From: Pseudomonadota bacterium
GTDB taxonomy: Bacteria; Myxococcota; Polyangia; Polyangiales; Polyangiaceae
DNA: 12,295 nt
Direction of reading: 5' to 3'
Assembly (NCBI GenBank): GCA_023419055.1
Contig: JAEZYO010000377.1
Location: 1 to 12,295, forward strand
A program made the position numbers and the translations under genes. The first letter of the stretch is position 1, and each line of letters opens with the position of its first letter. Below, piece after piece: positions 1 to 9,155 of the stretch. The notes under the pieces were generated by a model. It did not search any database. It worked only from the letters and a program-made list of their open reading frames with translations, and was not told the DNA's origin.

Positions 1-9
1 ACCGCCCAC

Positions 10-50
10 GGTTCCCGGTTCCCACCCCTAAGGGGGGAACCAGGGGAACC
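10..50. repeat. Strong GGTTCC/GGAACC inverted repeat, possible terminator
   Basis: GGTTCC occurs at 10-15 and 17-22, and GGAACC at 36-41 and 45-50. The central CCCC (25-28) pairs with GGGG (32-35) around a TAA loop. Together they form a long, slightly bulged hairpin about 20 bases past the stop of the minus-strand gene ending at 70. The position suits a terminator for that gene, but the minus strand has no T tract after the stem, so it could equally be a dispersed palindromic repeat. Confidence 0.5.
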
Positions 51-69
51 AGGAACTCGACCATGATAC

Positions 70-564
70 TCACGCACGGTCCCACCCCGACTTGCCGTCG
101 CGTGCAACAAGAAGCCCTTCCGCTTCGATGGCGCGCATCGCAGCGTTGACGTTGGCGTTCCGCACACCAGCACCGTCGGCCACCTCACTTACCGTGAACG
201 GGTGGCCACTAGGGGCCGACTCCACGAAGGCGCGCACCTTTGCGAGCTGCTCGGTGGTGCAGCCGGATACCGCACGCTTCCCAGCCGTCCAAGCGACCTT
301 ACCGTTGGCAATCTCGATTGTGACCGCGTCGGGGTGGCTGTCTGGCTCCTCGCGCGCCTTCATCAGCGTGAGCGTGCTGGCGGTCACCCGGCCTGTCTTA
401 GCGTCGCGGTTCGGCTGGATCATGATCACGCTGTCCGCCTGTCCCACGCGCTGCGCCGAGCCGCTGACGTCCTCGAGATCCTCGGCTCCGCTCTTTCGGG
501 TGTGAGCCAGGATCCAGGCGGTCGGTTGCGCGTCTGTTCGAGATCGCTCTTGGTCATCGCTCAC
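70..564 (-). CDS. C-terminal fragment of an AAA_25/RepA-like ATPase with winged-helix-like tail
   Basis: From GTG 564 the frame encodes 164 residues. Residues 15-45 (TAWILAHTRKSG, then GSAQRVGQADSVIMI) match the part of RecA-fold AAA_25/RepA-like ATPases after Walker B: a strand ending in H-T-R-K, a G-S segment, and an A-D-x-V strand. A strand with K-x-R-E follows (LMKAREEPD). Residues of about 105-164 look like a small winged helix (TVSEVADGAGVRNANVNAAM, then a wing-like end). The Walker A and Walker B part is absent, so this cannot be a working ATPase alone. Third-position G/C is strong from TAWIL onward but poor over the first 12 or so codons. A better-spaced start exists in another frame: ATG 557, about 10 bases after AAGGA, reading MTKSDLEQTRNRP. 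That suggests an internal deletion joined an N-terminus out of frame to this tail. The GTG overlaps the TGA of the upstream gene. Such ATPases usually serve plasmid or phage replication, so this is probably a mobile-element remnant. Confidence 0.65.
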   Translation of the reverse strand: MSDDQERSRTDAQPTAWILAHTRKSGAEDLEDVSGSAQRVGQADSVIMIQPNRDAKTGRVTASTLTLMKAREEPDSHPDAVTIEIANGKVAWTAGKRAVSGCTTEQLAKVRAFVESAPSGHPFTVSEVADGAGVRNANVNAAMRAIEAEGLLVARDGKSGWDRA

Positions 565-992
565 GAATCCTTTCCAGCGCCGGAAGCGCGTTCCCAAGCC
601 ACCACTGCAGCAAACGCGGCGTGTCTCGCAGCCTGCGAGATGTCCCCGTCCTTCGAAAGCTCTCGCACGGTGACCGCGAGCTCGGCGTCTAGCGGGAATC
701 CTTGCGCGACCCAGCCAGCGGCCCGATCGCGCCAGTGGCGCCAACCATCCACGAGGGTGCTCTCGACGAGCATCCGCAGAGAGGGCAGCGCTGAGAGCGC
801 GGGGGTCCTTGCCACGACGCCGGGCCAGTCGCGTTCGACCTCGGAGTAGGGCTCCTCGAGGAGCGGCAGCATGAAGATCCAAGCCTTCGAGCTCGAGAAC
901 CGCCCGTCCTTGGCGGCGGGAGAGTCGAGGAGCTTCTCCGCCAGTTGCTCCGCCTTCACGTGCACACCGTCGAGCTCGGTGGCCTGACGCAT
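561..992 (-). CDS. Unrecognised 143-residue protein upstream of the ATPase remnant
   Basis: I do not recognise this protein. It starts at ATG 992 and runs 143 residues to TGA at 561. It is mostly helical in appearance, rich in Ala, Glu, Arg and Trp (segments RFSSSKAWIFMLPLLEEPY and GWRHWRDRAAGWVAQGFPL), with no signal peptide or membrane segment. Third codon positions favour G/C and the end overlaps the following GTG, which supports it as a real gene co-transcribed with the ATPase fragment. The frame is open upstream to a TAG near 1190 but holds no ATG, GTG or TTG there, so ATG 992 is the first usable start; the preceding TCCGAG is a weak ribosome site. The upstream, very basic open stretch could be a lost 5' part of the gene. 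A small accessory protein of a replication or phage module is possible but is only inferred from the neighbour. Confidence 0.6.
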   Translation of the reverse strand: MRQATELDGVHVKAEQLAEKLLDSPAAKDGRFSSSKAWIFMLPLLEEPYSEVERDWPGVVARTPALSALPSLRMLVESTLVDGWRHWRDRAAGWVAQGFPLDAELAVTVRELSKDGDISQAARHAAFAAVVAWERASGAGKDS

Positions 993-1049
993 CTCGGACG
1001 AATCAGGTCGCCGATCACTCGCGCCGGGTGGGTGCTTTCTCGTTCTCTT

Positions 1050-1064
1050 CGGTTTCTGAAACCG
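1050..1064. promoter_or_regulatory. Candidate operator: 7-bp-arm dyad CGGTTTC-T-GAAACCG
   Basis: CGGTTTC (1050-1056) and GAAACCG (1058-1064) form a perfect dyad around one T. It lies in the 230-base gap between the divergent starts at 992 (minus) and 1223 (plus), where an operator controlling either gene could sit. No clear -35/-10 pair was found beside it. Reading frames on the minus strand remain open across it, so chance or coding origin is not excluded. Confidence 0.25.
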
Positions 1065-1222
1065 GCTGTTTCCTCGCTGGATCCGTCGCTCTTGCCGGCC
1101 GATTTCGCCTTGATCCGTTTGGTCCGGGTCGATATCCAGCGCGCTTTCTTGGCCGGCCTCTGCTGAACGGTCGAGGATGGTGCGCCACGGCTGCTAGATG
1201 CGGCCGGCGTGGAGGGAAAGAG

Positions 1223-2060
1223 ATGGGAGATCCGCGACAGAAAACGAGCCCGCGTCCGCCGCACCCCGCGACCGTCGCGCAGCGCGCAGGCGCCCGAGCG
1301 CCGCACCCTGCGACCGTGCCTCGGGCGTCGATCGTGCAACGGTTCCGAGCTCCCTCGACCAGGGCGCCGCATCCGGCCACCGTCTCGGCTTCGGTGGTTC
1401 AGCGCGCCGACAACAACCGGTTCGCCCTGCTCAACCAGGTAACCCAGCAGAACGAGCTCAAGCCCGCCTACGCCAGGAAGTTGAAGGCCGAGGCGGAGAA
1501 GAAGGACGCTGAAGCGGCGGCAAGGGAGAAGGCGCGGGCCGAGGCGAAGAAGAGGGCCGAGCTCGAGCAGAAGCGGAAAGAAAAGGCCATGAGAGCGCAG
1601 CAGCAGCAACGCGAGCGCAAGGCCGCCCGAGTCGAGCAGAGTGTCGGCTACGAGCAGGACGGCAGCATCGATGGCCGGAGCCACCTTGACCTAGAGAAAG
1701 CCTGCCAGCTTTACGCAGGTCAACACGGGGACGATCGAACTCTCGAGCGGAACGTCAAGTTCACCACGGCCATGTCGACGCAGACGGGCCGCACGTGCAG
1801 CAGGCCGAGTGGAGTCCTCACTCTCTCCGGCCTGCAGGGAATGTCGAAACGTTTTCCACGGCACGATCAGCGGGGTGAAGCAACGCGAGAGCTGGCCCCC
1901 GCACGCTTGCGCCGAAGTGTATGCCACCGCGGCGCTGCTGCAGGAGGAGCCGCAGCTCAAGCTGAAGGAGATTGTCTATTACACGATGGACCGCAAGAGC
2001 GAGCTCGTCCCCATGTGCGAGAACTGCAAGCAGTGGATTTCGGGGACGTTCAATCCCTGA
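1223..2060 (+). pseudogene. Frameshifted polymorphic toxin: PHPATV repeats, coiled coil, deaminase-like C-terminus
   Basis: ATG 1223 follows GGAGGG (1211-1216) at good spacing. The first frame gives three PHPATV motifs (residues 13-18, 27-32, 49-54), each followed by AQR or VQR. A highly charged Ala/Glu/Lys/Arg coiled coil comes next (about 80-135), then a folded stretch with VKFTTAMSTQTGR. The frame then fails and the rest is in the next frame: ISGVKQRESWPPHACAEVYA and a final PMCENCKQW before TGA 2058-2060. Removing one T from TTTT at 1852-1855 joins both parts into 278 residues reading LQGMSKRFHGTISGVKQ. The C-terminus then has the deaminase-fold signature: C229-A-E231 (Zn ligand plus catalytic Glu, Cys replacing His) and C265-x-x-C268 (Zn ligands). 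This layout (repeat tag, coiled coil, small C-terminal enzyme) matches polymorphic toxins whose deaminases edit nucleic acids or nucleotides in rival cells. The substrate cannot be told. A sequencing indel is an alternative to true decay. No immunity gene was recognised nearby. Confidence 0.7.
1852..1855 (+). other. Probable single-base frameshift site in the deaminase gene
   Basis: The TTTT run at 1852-1855 is the best place for the frame change. The upstream frame (codons AAA CGT TTT) has G/C-rich third positions until here, and the downstream frame (CAC GGC ACG ATC AGC) is G/C-rich straight after. Deleting one T gives AAA CGT TTC CAC and a continuous 278-codon gene ending at the natural stop. 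Mutation, a sequencing error, or a +1 ribosomal slip from TTT to TTC would all look like this. Confidence 0.55.
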
Positions 2061-2356
2061 TCCGGTAACGAAGCGAGCGAGACATTACTCATCAGCCGTG
2101 GGTCGACGCCGGTGCCTCGGTTCGGCTTGCGCGTTTCGATACTGAGCGCCTGGGTGCGGTGAAGAACGACGCGGCGCTGGCAGAGTCGCGATGGACGTCG
2201 GAGCGTCCGCGTAGCTCGTTCTCCTGCCGCGTAGGTTCCGAACGCATCCGTTGGGGGTTGTCAGCGGCTACTGCCGAAGCGTCCAGAAGCCGGCACGCTC
2301 GGTTCAAAGCCTTTTTCGAGCGCCCGGCGGCCATTCTGATCTTCCTGAAGCTCCAC

Positions 2357-2386
2357 GGGAGGCTCGGCGGCGGGAGGCTCGGCGGC
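2357..2386. repeat. 15-bp direct repeat, two copies
   Basis: GGGAGGCTCGGCGGC is present twice in direct succession at 2357-2371 and 2372-2386, shortly before the main tandem array. It shares the GGAGGCTCGG core of the array units and may be a worn-down part of the same repeat family. Confidence 0.7.
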
Positions 2387-2401
2387 GTCATTTCGTCGGT
2401 G

Positions 2402-2672
2402 TCGAACCTCCTGGGGGGTCTTCGGCATTGGATTTCGAATGCCCCGGGCCTCCCAGTAGGCTTGGTGGCTGTCATATCGAATGCCCCGGGCCTCCCAGTA
2501 GGCTTGGAGGCTGTCATATCGAATGCCCCGGGCCTCCCAGTAGGCTTGGGGGCTGTCATATAGAAGGCTCGGAGCCTCCCAGGAGGCTCGGAGGCTTCAT
2601 CTCGAAGGTCTGGAGCCTCCCAGGAGGCTTGCAGCTCTCCTTTCGGCAAGTCTTGGGGCTCCCGGGAGGTCG
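2402..2672. repeat. 41-42 bp tandem repeat array with hairpin cores
   Basis: Units begin at TCGAA-like points at 2435, 2477, 2519, 2561, 2602 and 2643. The first three are nearly identical 42-bp copies (TCGAATGCCCCGGGCCTCCC, then AGTAGGCTTGG and GGCTGTCATA). The fourth is a diverged 42-bp copy, the fifth has a 41-bp period, and a partial sixth follows; a worn copy may precede at 2402. Unit 4 contains a perfect hairpin, GAGCCTCC (2572-2579) and GGAGGCTC (2582-2589). Unit 5 has AGCCTCC (2614-2620) and GGAGGCT (2623-2629). Units 1-3 keep only GCCT/AGGC arms. Minus-strand translation of units 1-3 gives a 14-residue repeat (KPTGRPGAFDMTA), but the 41-bp step changes frame, so the repeat is probably maintained or spread as DNA or RNA rather than as protein. 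Confidence 0.85.
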
Positions 2673-2718
2673 CGGGCGTTGGCGCAGCCGTTCGGGAGCT
2701 TCTCGGCGAAGGGCCGAA

Positions 2719-2732
2719 ACGGCTCGAGCCGT
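2719..2732 (-). terminator. Perfect 14-bp palindrome, candidate terminator of the MCCF gene
   Basis: ACGGCTCGAGCCGT is self-complementary and lies 37 bases beyond the minus-strand stop at 2769. On the minus strand it is followed by TTTCGG. A short G/C-rich stem plus a few T residues suits a weak intrinsic terminator, but the T tract is poor. Confidence 0.4.
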
Positions 2733-2768
2733 CAGCGACCTTGCGGGGAAGGGTCGATGCCGCGACGC

Positions 2769-3515
2769 TCAGCCGAGCGAAATCCAGATGTCCTCGTTCG
2801 CGCGCGTCTCGCGGATCTGACGGCGGAGCACCGGCTCCGAGGGCTCGATGAGCGAGCCGAGCGGCGTACCGAGCTTGTCGAGCTTCATCACCTCGCGCGG
2901 GAGCACACTCCCCTGCTCCCAGTCGCGCGATGAAGCGGCGCTGGCCTGAACGTAGAGGCTGTGATCGAACTTGGCGCGGCGCGGGACGCTGCGGTCGTGA
3001 ATGTGCACCGTGGGGAAGAACAATTGCTGCTCGTCGCGCGAGGTGAAGGTGAGCGCCATGGGATGGATCTCTGCCTTGCCGGCGGCGAGCTGGAAGACGG
3101 CGAAGCCGTAGTCGGTGTACGCGGGAAGTTTGCGCCAGACGGAGGTGTCGAGCGCGAAGCGGGGGTCGAGGCGAGCGAAGTCGGCGACGGTGGGGACGAA
3201 CGAAGCGTCGAACGCGCCGACCTTCTGGACCGGCAGGTAGGCTGCTGGTTGGGGCGCGCCGAAGGACTGGAACGCTGCGCGCGAGATCGGGACGGGGAAG
3301 CAGCGTGCGAGGTCGAGGAAGAACTCCGGGTAGTGTTCGAGATCGAGGAAGCGCACATCTGGCGCGGAGCGGGCGACGGGGAGCGGCAGAATCATCGCCA
3401 CCTCGCTCGGCGTGTCGAGGGTCATCGAATAGACGAGGAGTTGCTCGCGGCCGAACCGGCGCGCGAAAATCGATGTGGCCGAAACCCGCTCAATCACGCC
3501 GGAAAAGCAGCACAT
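2769..3515 (-). CDS. Conserved hypothetical protein with Met-Cys-Cys-Phe N-terminus
   Basis: The gene encodes 248 residues from ATG 3515. It begins MCCFSGVIERVSATSIFAR, continues with strand-rich segments (LLVYSMTLDTPSEVAMILPL, VRFLDLEHYPEFFLDL), and later has HPMALTF (151-157) and FFPTVHIHD (166-174). I recall uncharacterised bacterial proteins opening with M-C-C-F-S and carrying the same LVYSM, AM-LPLPV and FFPTVH-HD blocks, but I know of no assigned function. There is no hydrophobic signal peptide, so it is probably cytoplasmic. Met removal would leave Cys2 at the N-terminus, as in N-terminal-nucleophile enzymes; this is speculation, and the His/Asp cluster at 171-174 could equally be a metal or active site. 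It is divergent from the hybrid kinase with a 112-base gap. No good ribosome site precedes the start; a hairpin occupies that place. The start is supported by the conserved opening motif. Confidence 0.85.
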   Translation of the reverse strand: MCCFSGVIERVSATSIFARRFGREQLLVYSMTLDTPSEVAMILPLPVARSAPDVRFLDLEHYPEFFLDLARCFPVPISRAAFQSFGAPQPAAYLPVQKVGAFDASFVPTVADFARLDPRFALDTSVWRKLPAYTDYGFAVFQLAAGKAEIHPMALTFTSRDEQQLFFPTVHIHDRSVPRRAKFDHSLYVQASAASSRDWEQGSVLPREVMKLDKLGTPLGSLIEPSEPVLRRQIRETRANEDIWISLG

Positions 3516-3517
3516 GA

Positions 3518-3537
3518 GGTGACGAGCCTAGCTCACC
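3518..3537 (-). promoter_or_regulatory. Hairpin immediately before the MCCF gene start
   Basis: GGTGA (3518-3522) and TCACC (3533-3537) pair, with an alternative inner GAGC/GCTC stem. On the minus strand the structure ends two bases before ATG 3515, exactly where a ribosome site would be. No purine-rich Shine-Dalgarno is visible. It could regulate translation or be incidental if the mRNA is nearly leaderless. Confidence 0.3.
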
Positions 3538-3627
3538 CGAGAGGCGCTGCGGAAGCGGCCCCACTCGCGCGATAGCTCGAAAGTCCGCGCATTGTGCCGC
3601 TCGCGGCTCCCAGCCTACACTCGACGG

Positions 3628-5574
3628 ATGAGCGATGGGCTGTCGCGGCTCGACACGCGGCGCCTCGCTGCGATCATCGACGCTTCGAGCGATCTCGTCG
3701 GTGTCGCGGGGCCGGACGGCAAGACCTGGTTCTTGAACCGCGCGGGCCGCAGGCTGCTCGGCTTCGGAGAAAAAGAAGATCTCTCCGAGCTCACGATCGA
3801 GGGCTACCACTCTGCGGAGGCGGCGCGACTCGTCCGCGAAGAAGCGATACCCGCGGCCCTCGCGCAAGGGGTGACGACCTTCGAGAACACGTTCCAGCAC
3901 CGGAGCGGGCGCAACATCCCGGTGTCGCAGATGCTCATCGCGCACCGCGACGAGCAGGGCAAGCTCGAGTGCTACTCCACGGTCGCGCGCGACAGGTCCG
4001 AGCAGAAAGAGGCCGAGGAGAGCCTGCGCGCGAGCGAGGAGCGCTTCAGGCTTCTGCTCGACGATCTCCACGTCGGCGTCGTCGTGCAGGACGCGGCCGC
4101 CCGCATCGTCGTCAGCAACCCGAAGGCGCTCGAGCTCCTCGGCTTGACGCAAGATCAGCTGCTCGGGCGGACGTCGTTCGATCCGCGCTGGAACGTGATC
4201 CGCGAAGACGGGAGCGAGTTTCCCGGCGAGCAACACCCAGCGACGACGGCCATCCGCACGGGCAGGCCGGTCCGCAACGTCACGATGGGCGTCCACCGAC
4301 CGGCGAGCAACGACCGGATCTGGTTGTTGGTGAACGCGGAGCCGCAGCGCGGCTCGGACGGCACGATCCGGCGCGTGGTCTGCACCTTCAGCGACATCAC
4401 CGATCGAAAGAAGCTCGAGGACTCGTTGCTGCAGAGTCAAAAGCTCGAAGCGGTGGGGCGCCTCGCGGGAGGCATCGCGCACGACTTCAATAACCTCCTG
4501 ACCGTGATCATGGGCTACGTCGAGGACATCGCCGGCACCCTGCCCGAAGGCACCCGCGAGCGCCACGAGCTCACCATGGCGCTCGAAGCGAGCCAGCGCG
4601 CGGCGGGCCTGACACGCCAGCTGCTCGCGTTCGCGCGCCGCCACGTGATCGCGCCGAGGCTCGTCGATCTCAACACGGTGATCCGCGACCTCGAGCGCAT
4701 GCTCGTGCGCCTGATCGGCGAGCACATTCACCTCCGCCGGCACGAGGCGGCGGGGCTCTGGCCGATCAAGGTGGACCCGACGCAGATAGAGCAGGTGATC
4801 TTGAACCTGGCACTGAACGCGCGGGACGCGATGCCGGAGAGCGGCTCGCTCACCATCGAGACCGGCAACGTCGTGCTCGACGACGACTACGCCGCGGCGC
4901 ACGCCGGCGTCACCCCCGGGGAATACGTCATGCTCGTCGTGAGCGACACCGGGACGGGCATACCCCGCGAGATCCAATCCCACATCTTCGAGCCGTTCTT
5001 CAGCACCAAGGGCGCCCGCGGCACCGGACTCGGCCTCGCTACCGTGCACGGGATCGTCAGGCAGCACGGCGGCCACATCTGGCTCTACAGCGAGGACTCG
5101 CGCGGCACCGCGTTCAAGATCTACTTCCCGCGCGCGGCGGTCAGCGGGGAGCCGGAGGGGGCGGCGAAGATCCTGTTCAAGCCGAGGGTGCGCGGCGGAG
5201 AGACGTTGCTGTTGGTCGAGGACGAGGAGCTCGTCCGGAGCTACGCAGAGCGGGCGCTCGAGCGAGGTGGTTATCGGGTCCTCAGCGCGAGCGATCCGCT
5301 CGAGGCGCTGAAGCTCGCCGAAGCGCACCGCGGCACGATTTCGCTGCTCGTCACCGACGTCATCCTGCCGCACATGAGCGGGCAGAAGCTCGCGAGCAGG
5401 CTGGTCGAGCAGCGGCCCGAGCTCCGGGTCTTGTTCGTCTCGGGCTACACCGAGAACACCATCGCCCATCACGGCGTGCTCGATCCCGGAATCGCCTTCC
5501 TGGCGAAGCCCTACACGCCGGCGGATCTATTGAAGCGCGTGCGCGAGGTCATCGACGAGGGCGCCTCGGCGTGA
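3628..5574 (+). CDS. PAS-PAS hybrid histidine kinase with C-terminal receiver
   Basis: The protein has 648 residues from ATG 3628. The frame also opens at an upstream TTG (3592), but ATG 3628 leads straight into the first PAS domain. Two PAS domains (about 12-125 and 140-270) lack membrane segments, so sensing is probably cytoplasmic. HisKA carries H285 in AGGIAHDFNNLL, the autophosphorylation site. HATPase_c shows the N box with N397 (NLALNARDAM), a G1 box with D440 (SDTGTGIP), and EPFFSTKGARGTGLGL. A fused receiver follows: acidic LLVEDEE, phospho-acceptor D577 in VTDVILPHMSG, and K627 in FLAKPYTP. All key residues are intact. The HDFNNLL type and HisKA-HATPase-REC order resemble CckA-like hybrid kinases, which pass phosphate to a separate phosphotransfer protein or response regulator. 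No partner is encoded beside it, so this is an orphan and its signal is unknown. It is divergent from the MCCF gene and convergent with dnaE. Confidence 0.95.
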   Translation: MSDGLSRLDTRRLAAIIDASSDLVGVAGPDGKTWFLNRAGRRLLGFGEKEDLSELTIEGYHSAEAARLVREEAIPAALAQGVTTFENTFQHRSGRNIPVSQMLIAHRDEQGKLECYSTVARDRSEQKEAEESLRASEERFRLLLDDLHVGVVVQDAAARIVVSNPKALELLGLTQDQLLGRTSFDPRWNVIREDGSEFPGEQHPATTAIRTGRPVRNVTMGVHRPASNDRIWLLVNAEPQRGSDGTIRRVVCTFSDITDRKKLEDSLLQSQKLEAVGRLAGGIAHDFNNLLTVIMGYVEDIAGTLPEGTRERHELTMALEASQRAAGLTRQLLAFARRHVIAPRLVDLNTVIRDLERMLVRLIGEHIHLRRHEAAGLWPIKVDPTQIEQVILNLALNARDAMPESGSLTIETGNVVLDDDYAAAHAGVTPGEYVMLVVSDTGTGIPREIQSHIFEPFFSTKGARGTGLGLATVHGIVRQHGGHIWLYSEDSRGTAFKIYFPRAAVSGEPEGAAKILFKPRVRGGETLLLVEDEELVRSYAERALERGGYRVLSASDPLEALKLAEAHRGTISLLVTDVILPHMSGQKLASRLVEQRPELRVLFVSGYTENTIAHHGVLDPGIAFLAKPYTPADLLKRVREVIDEGASA

Positions 5575-5599
5575 ACCAGGGGAGGCGGTGGAAGCGCCC

Positions 5600-5619
5600 A
5601 GGCGAGAGCTCGGTCGCCT
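5600..5619. terminator. Short hairpin between convergent kinase and dnaE genes
   Basis: AGGCGA (5600-5605) pairs with TCGCCT (5614-5619) around an 8-base loop containing GAGCTC. It fills most of the 47-base gap between the two convergent stops and could end transcription both ways. There is no T tract, so the call is weak. Confidence 0.3.
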
Positions 5620-5621
5620 CT

Positions 5622-9155
<3,534 letters not shown>

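Larger units (their letters stand above)
2061..2768. other. Gene-poor stretch dominated by repeats
   Basis: No convincing gene was found here. Open frames exist on both strands (the longest on minus, 2092-2649, with a proline/arginine-rich, low-complexity product), but their third-position G/C is only about 60 percent over 2092-2350, well below neighbouring genes. The tandem repeat units of 41 bp would also break any frame. The stretch holds a 15-bp direct repeat, the 41-42 bp tandem array and a palindrome. It separates the toxin remnant from the chromosomal gene ending at 2769. Confidence 0.5.

Noticed and set aside
565..882. N-terminal extension of the ATPase fragment back to 882
   Set aside because: These codons are a shadow of the 143-residue gene in another frame: Arg/Ala-rich with poor third-position G/C.
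1028..1222. Upstream extension of the toxin frame
   Set aside because: No ribosome site and no PHPATV-like sequence; ATG 1223 follows GGAGGG with ideal spacing.
956..1684. 242-codon minus-strand frame opposite the toxin
   Set aside because: Leu/Arg-rich shadow of the toxin coiled coil. A short basic stretch near 1020-1170 looks gene-like but has no start and competes with two other frames.
2092..2649. 185-codon minus-strand frame over the tandem repeats
   Set aside because: The 14-residue periodicity is interesting, but third-position G/C is weak, the 41-bp units change frame, and the product is low-complexity. Kept as repeat rather than gene.
2402..2672. Tandem array as a CRISPR
   Set aside because: Units are contiguous with no unique spacers between identical repeats, and no cas gene is present.
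3490..5472. 660-codon open frame on the minus strand opposite the hybrid kinase
   Set aside because: It mirrors the kinase codons in high-GC DNA, its product is a monotonous Arg/Ala/Asp/Val/His mix without any domain, and the plus-strand frame carries intact kinase motifs.
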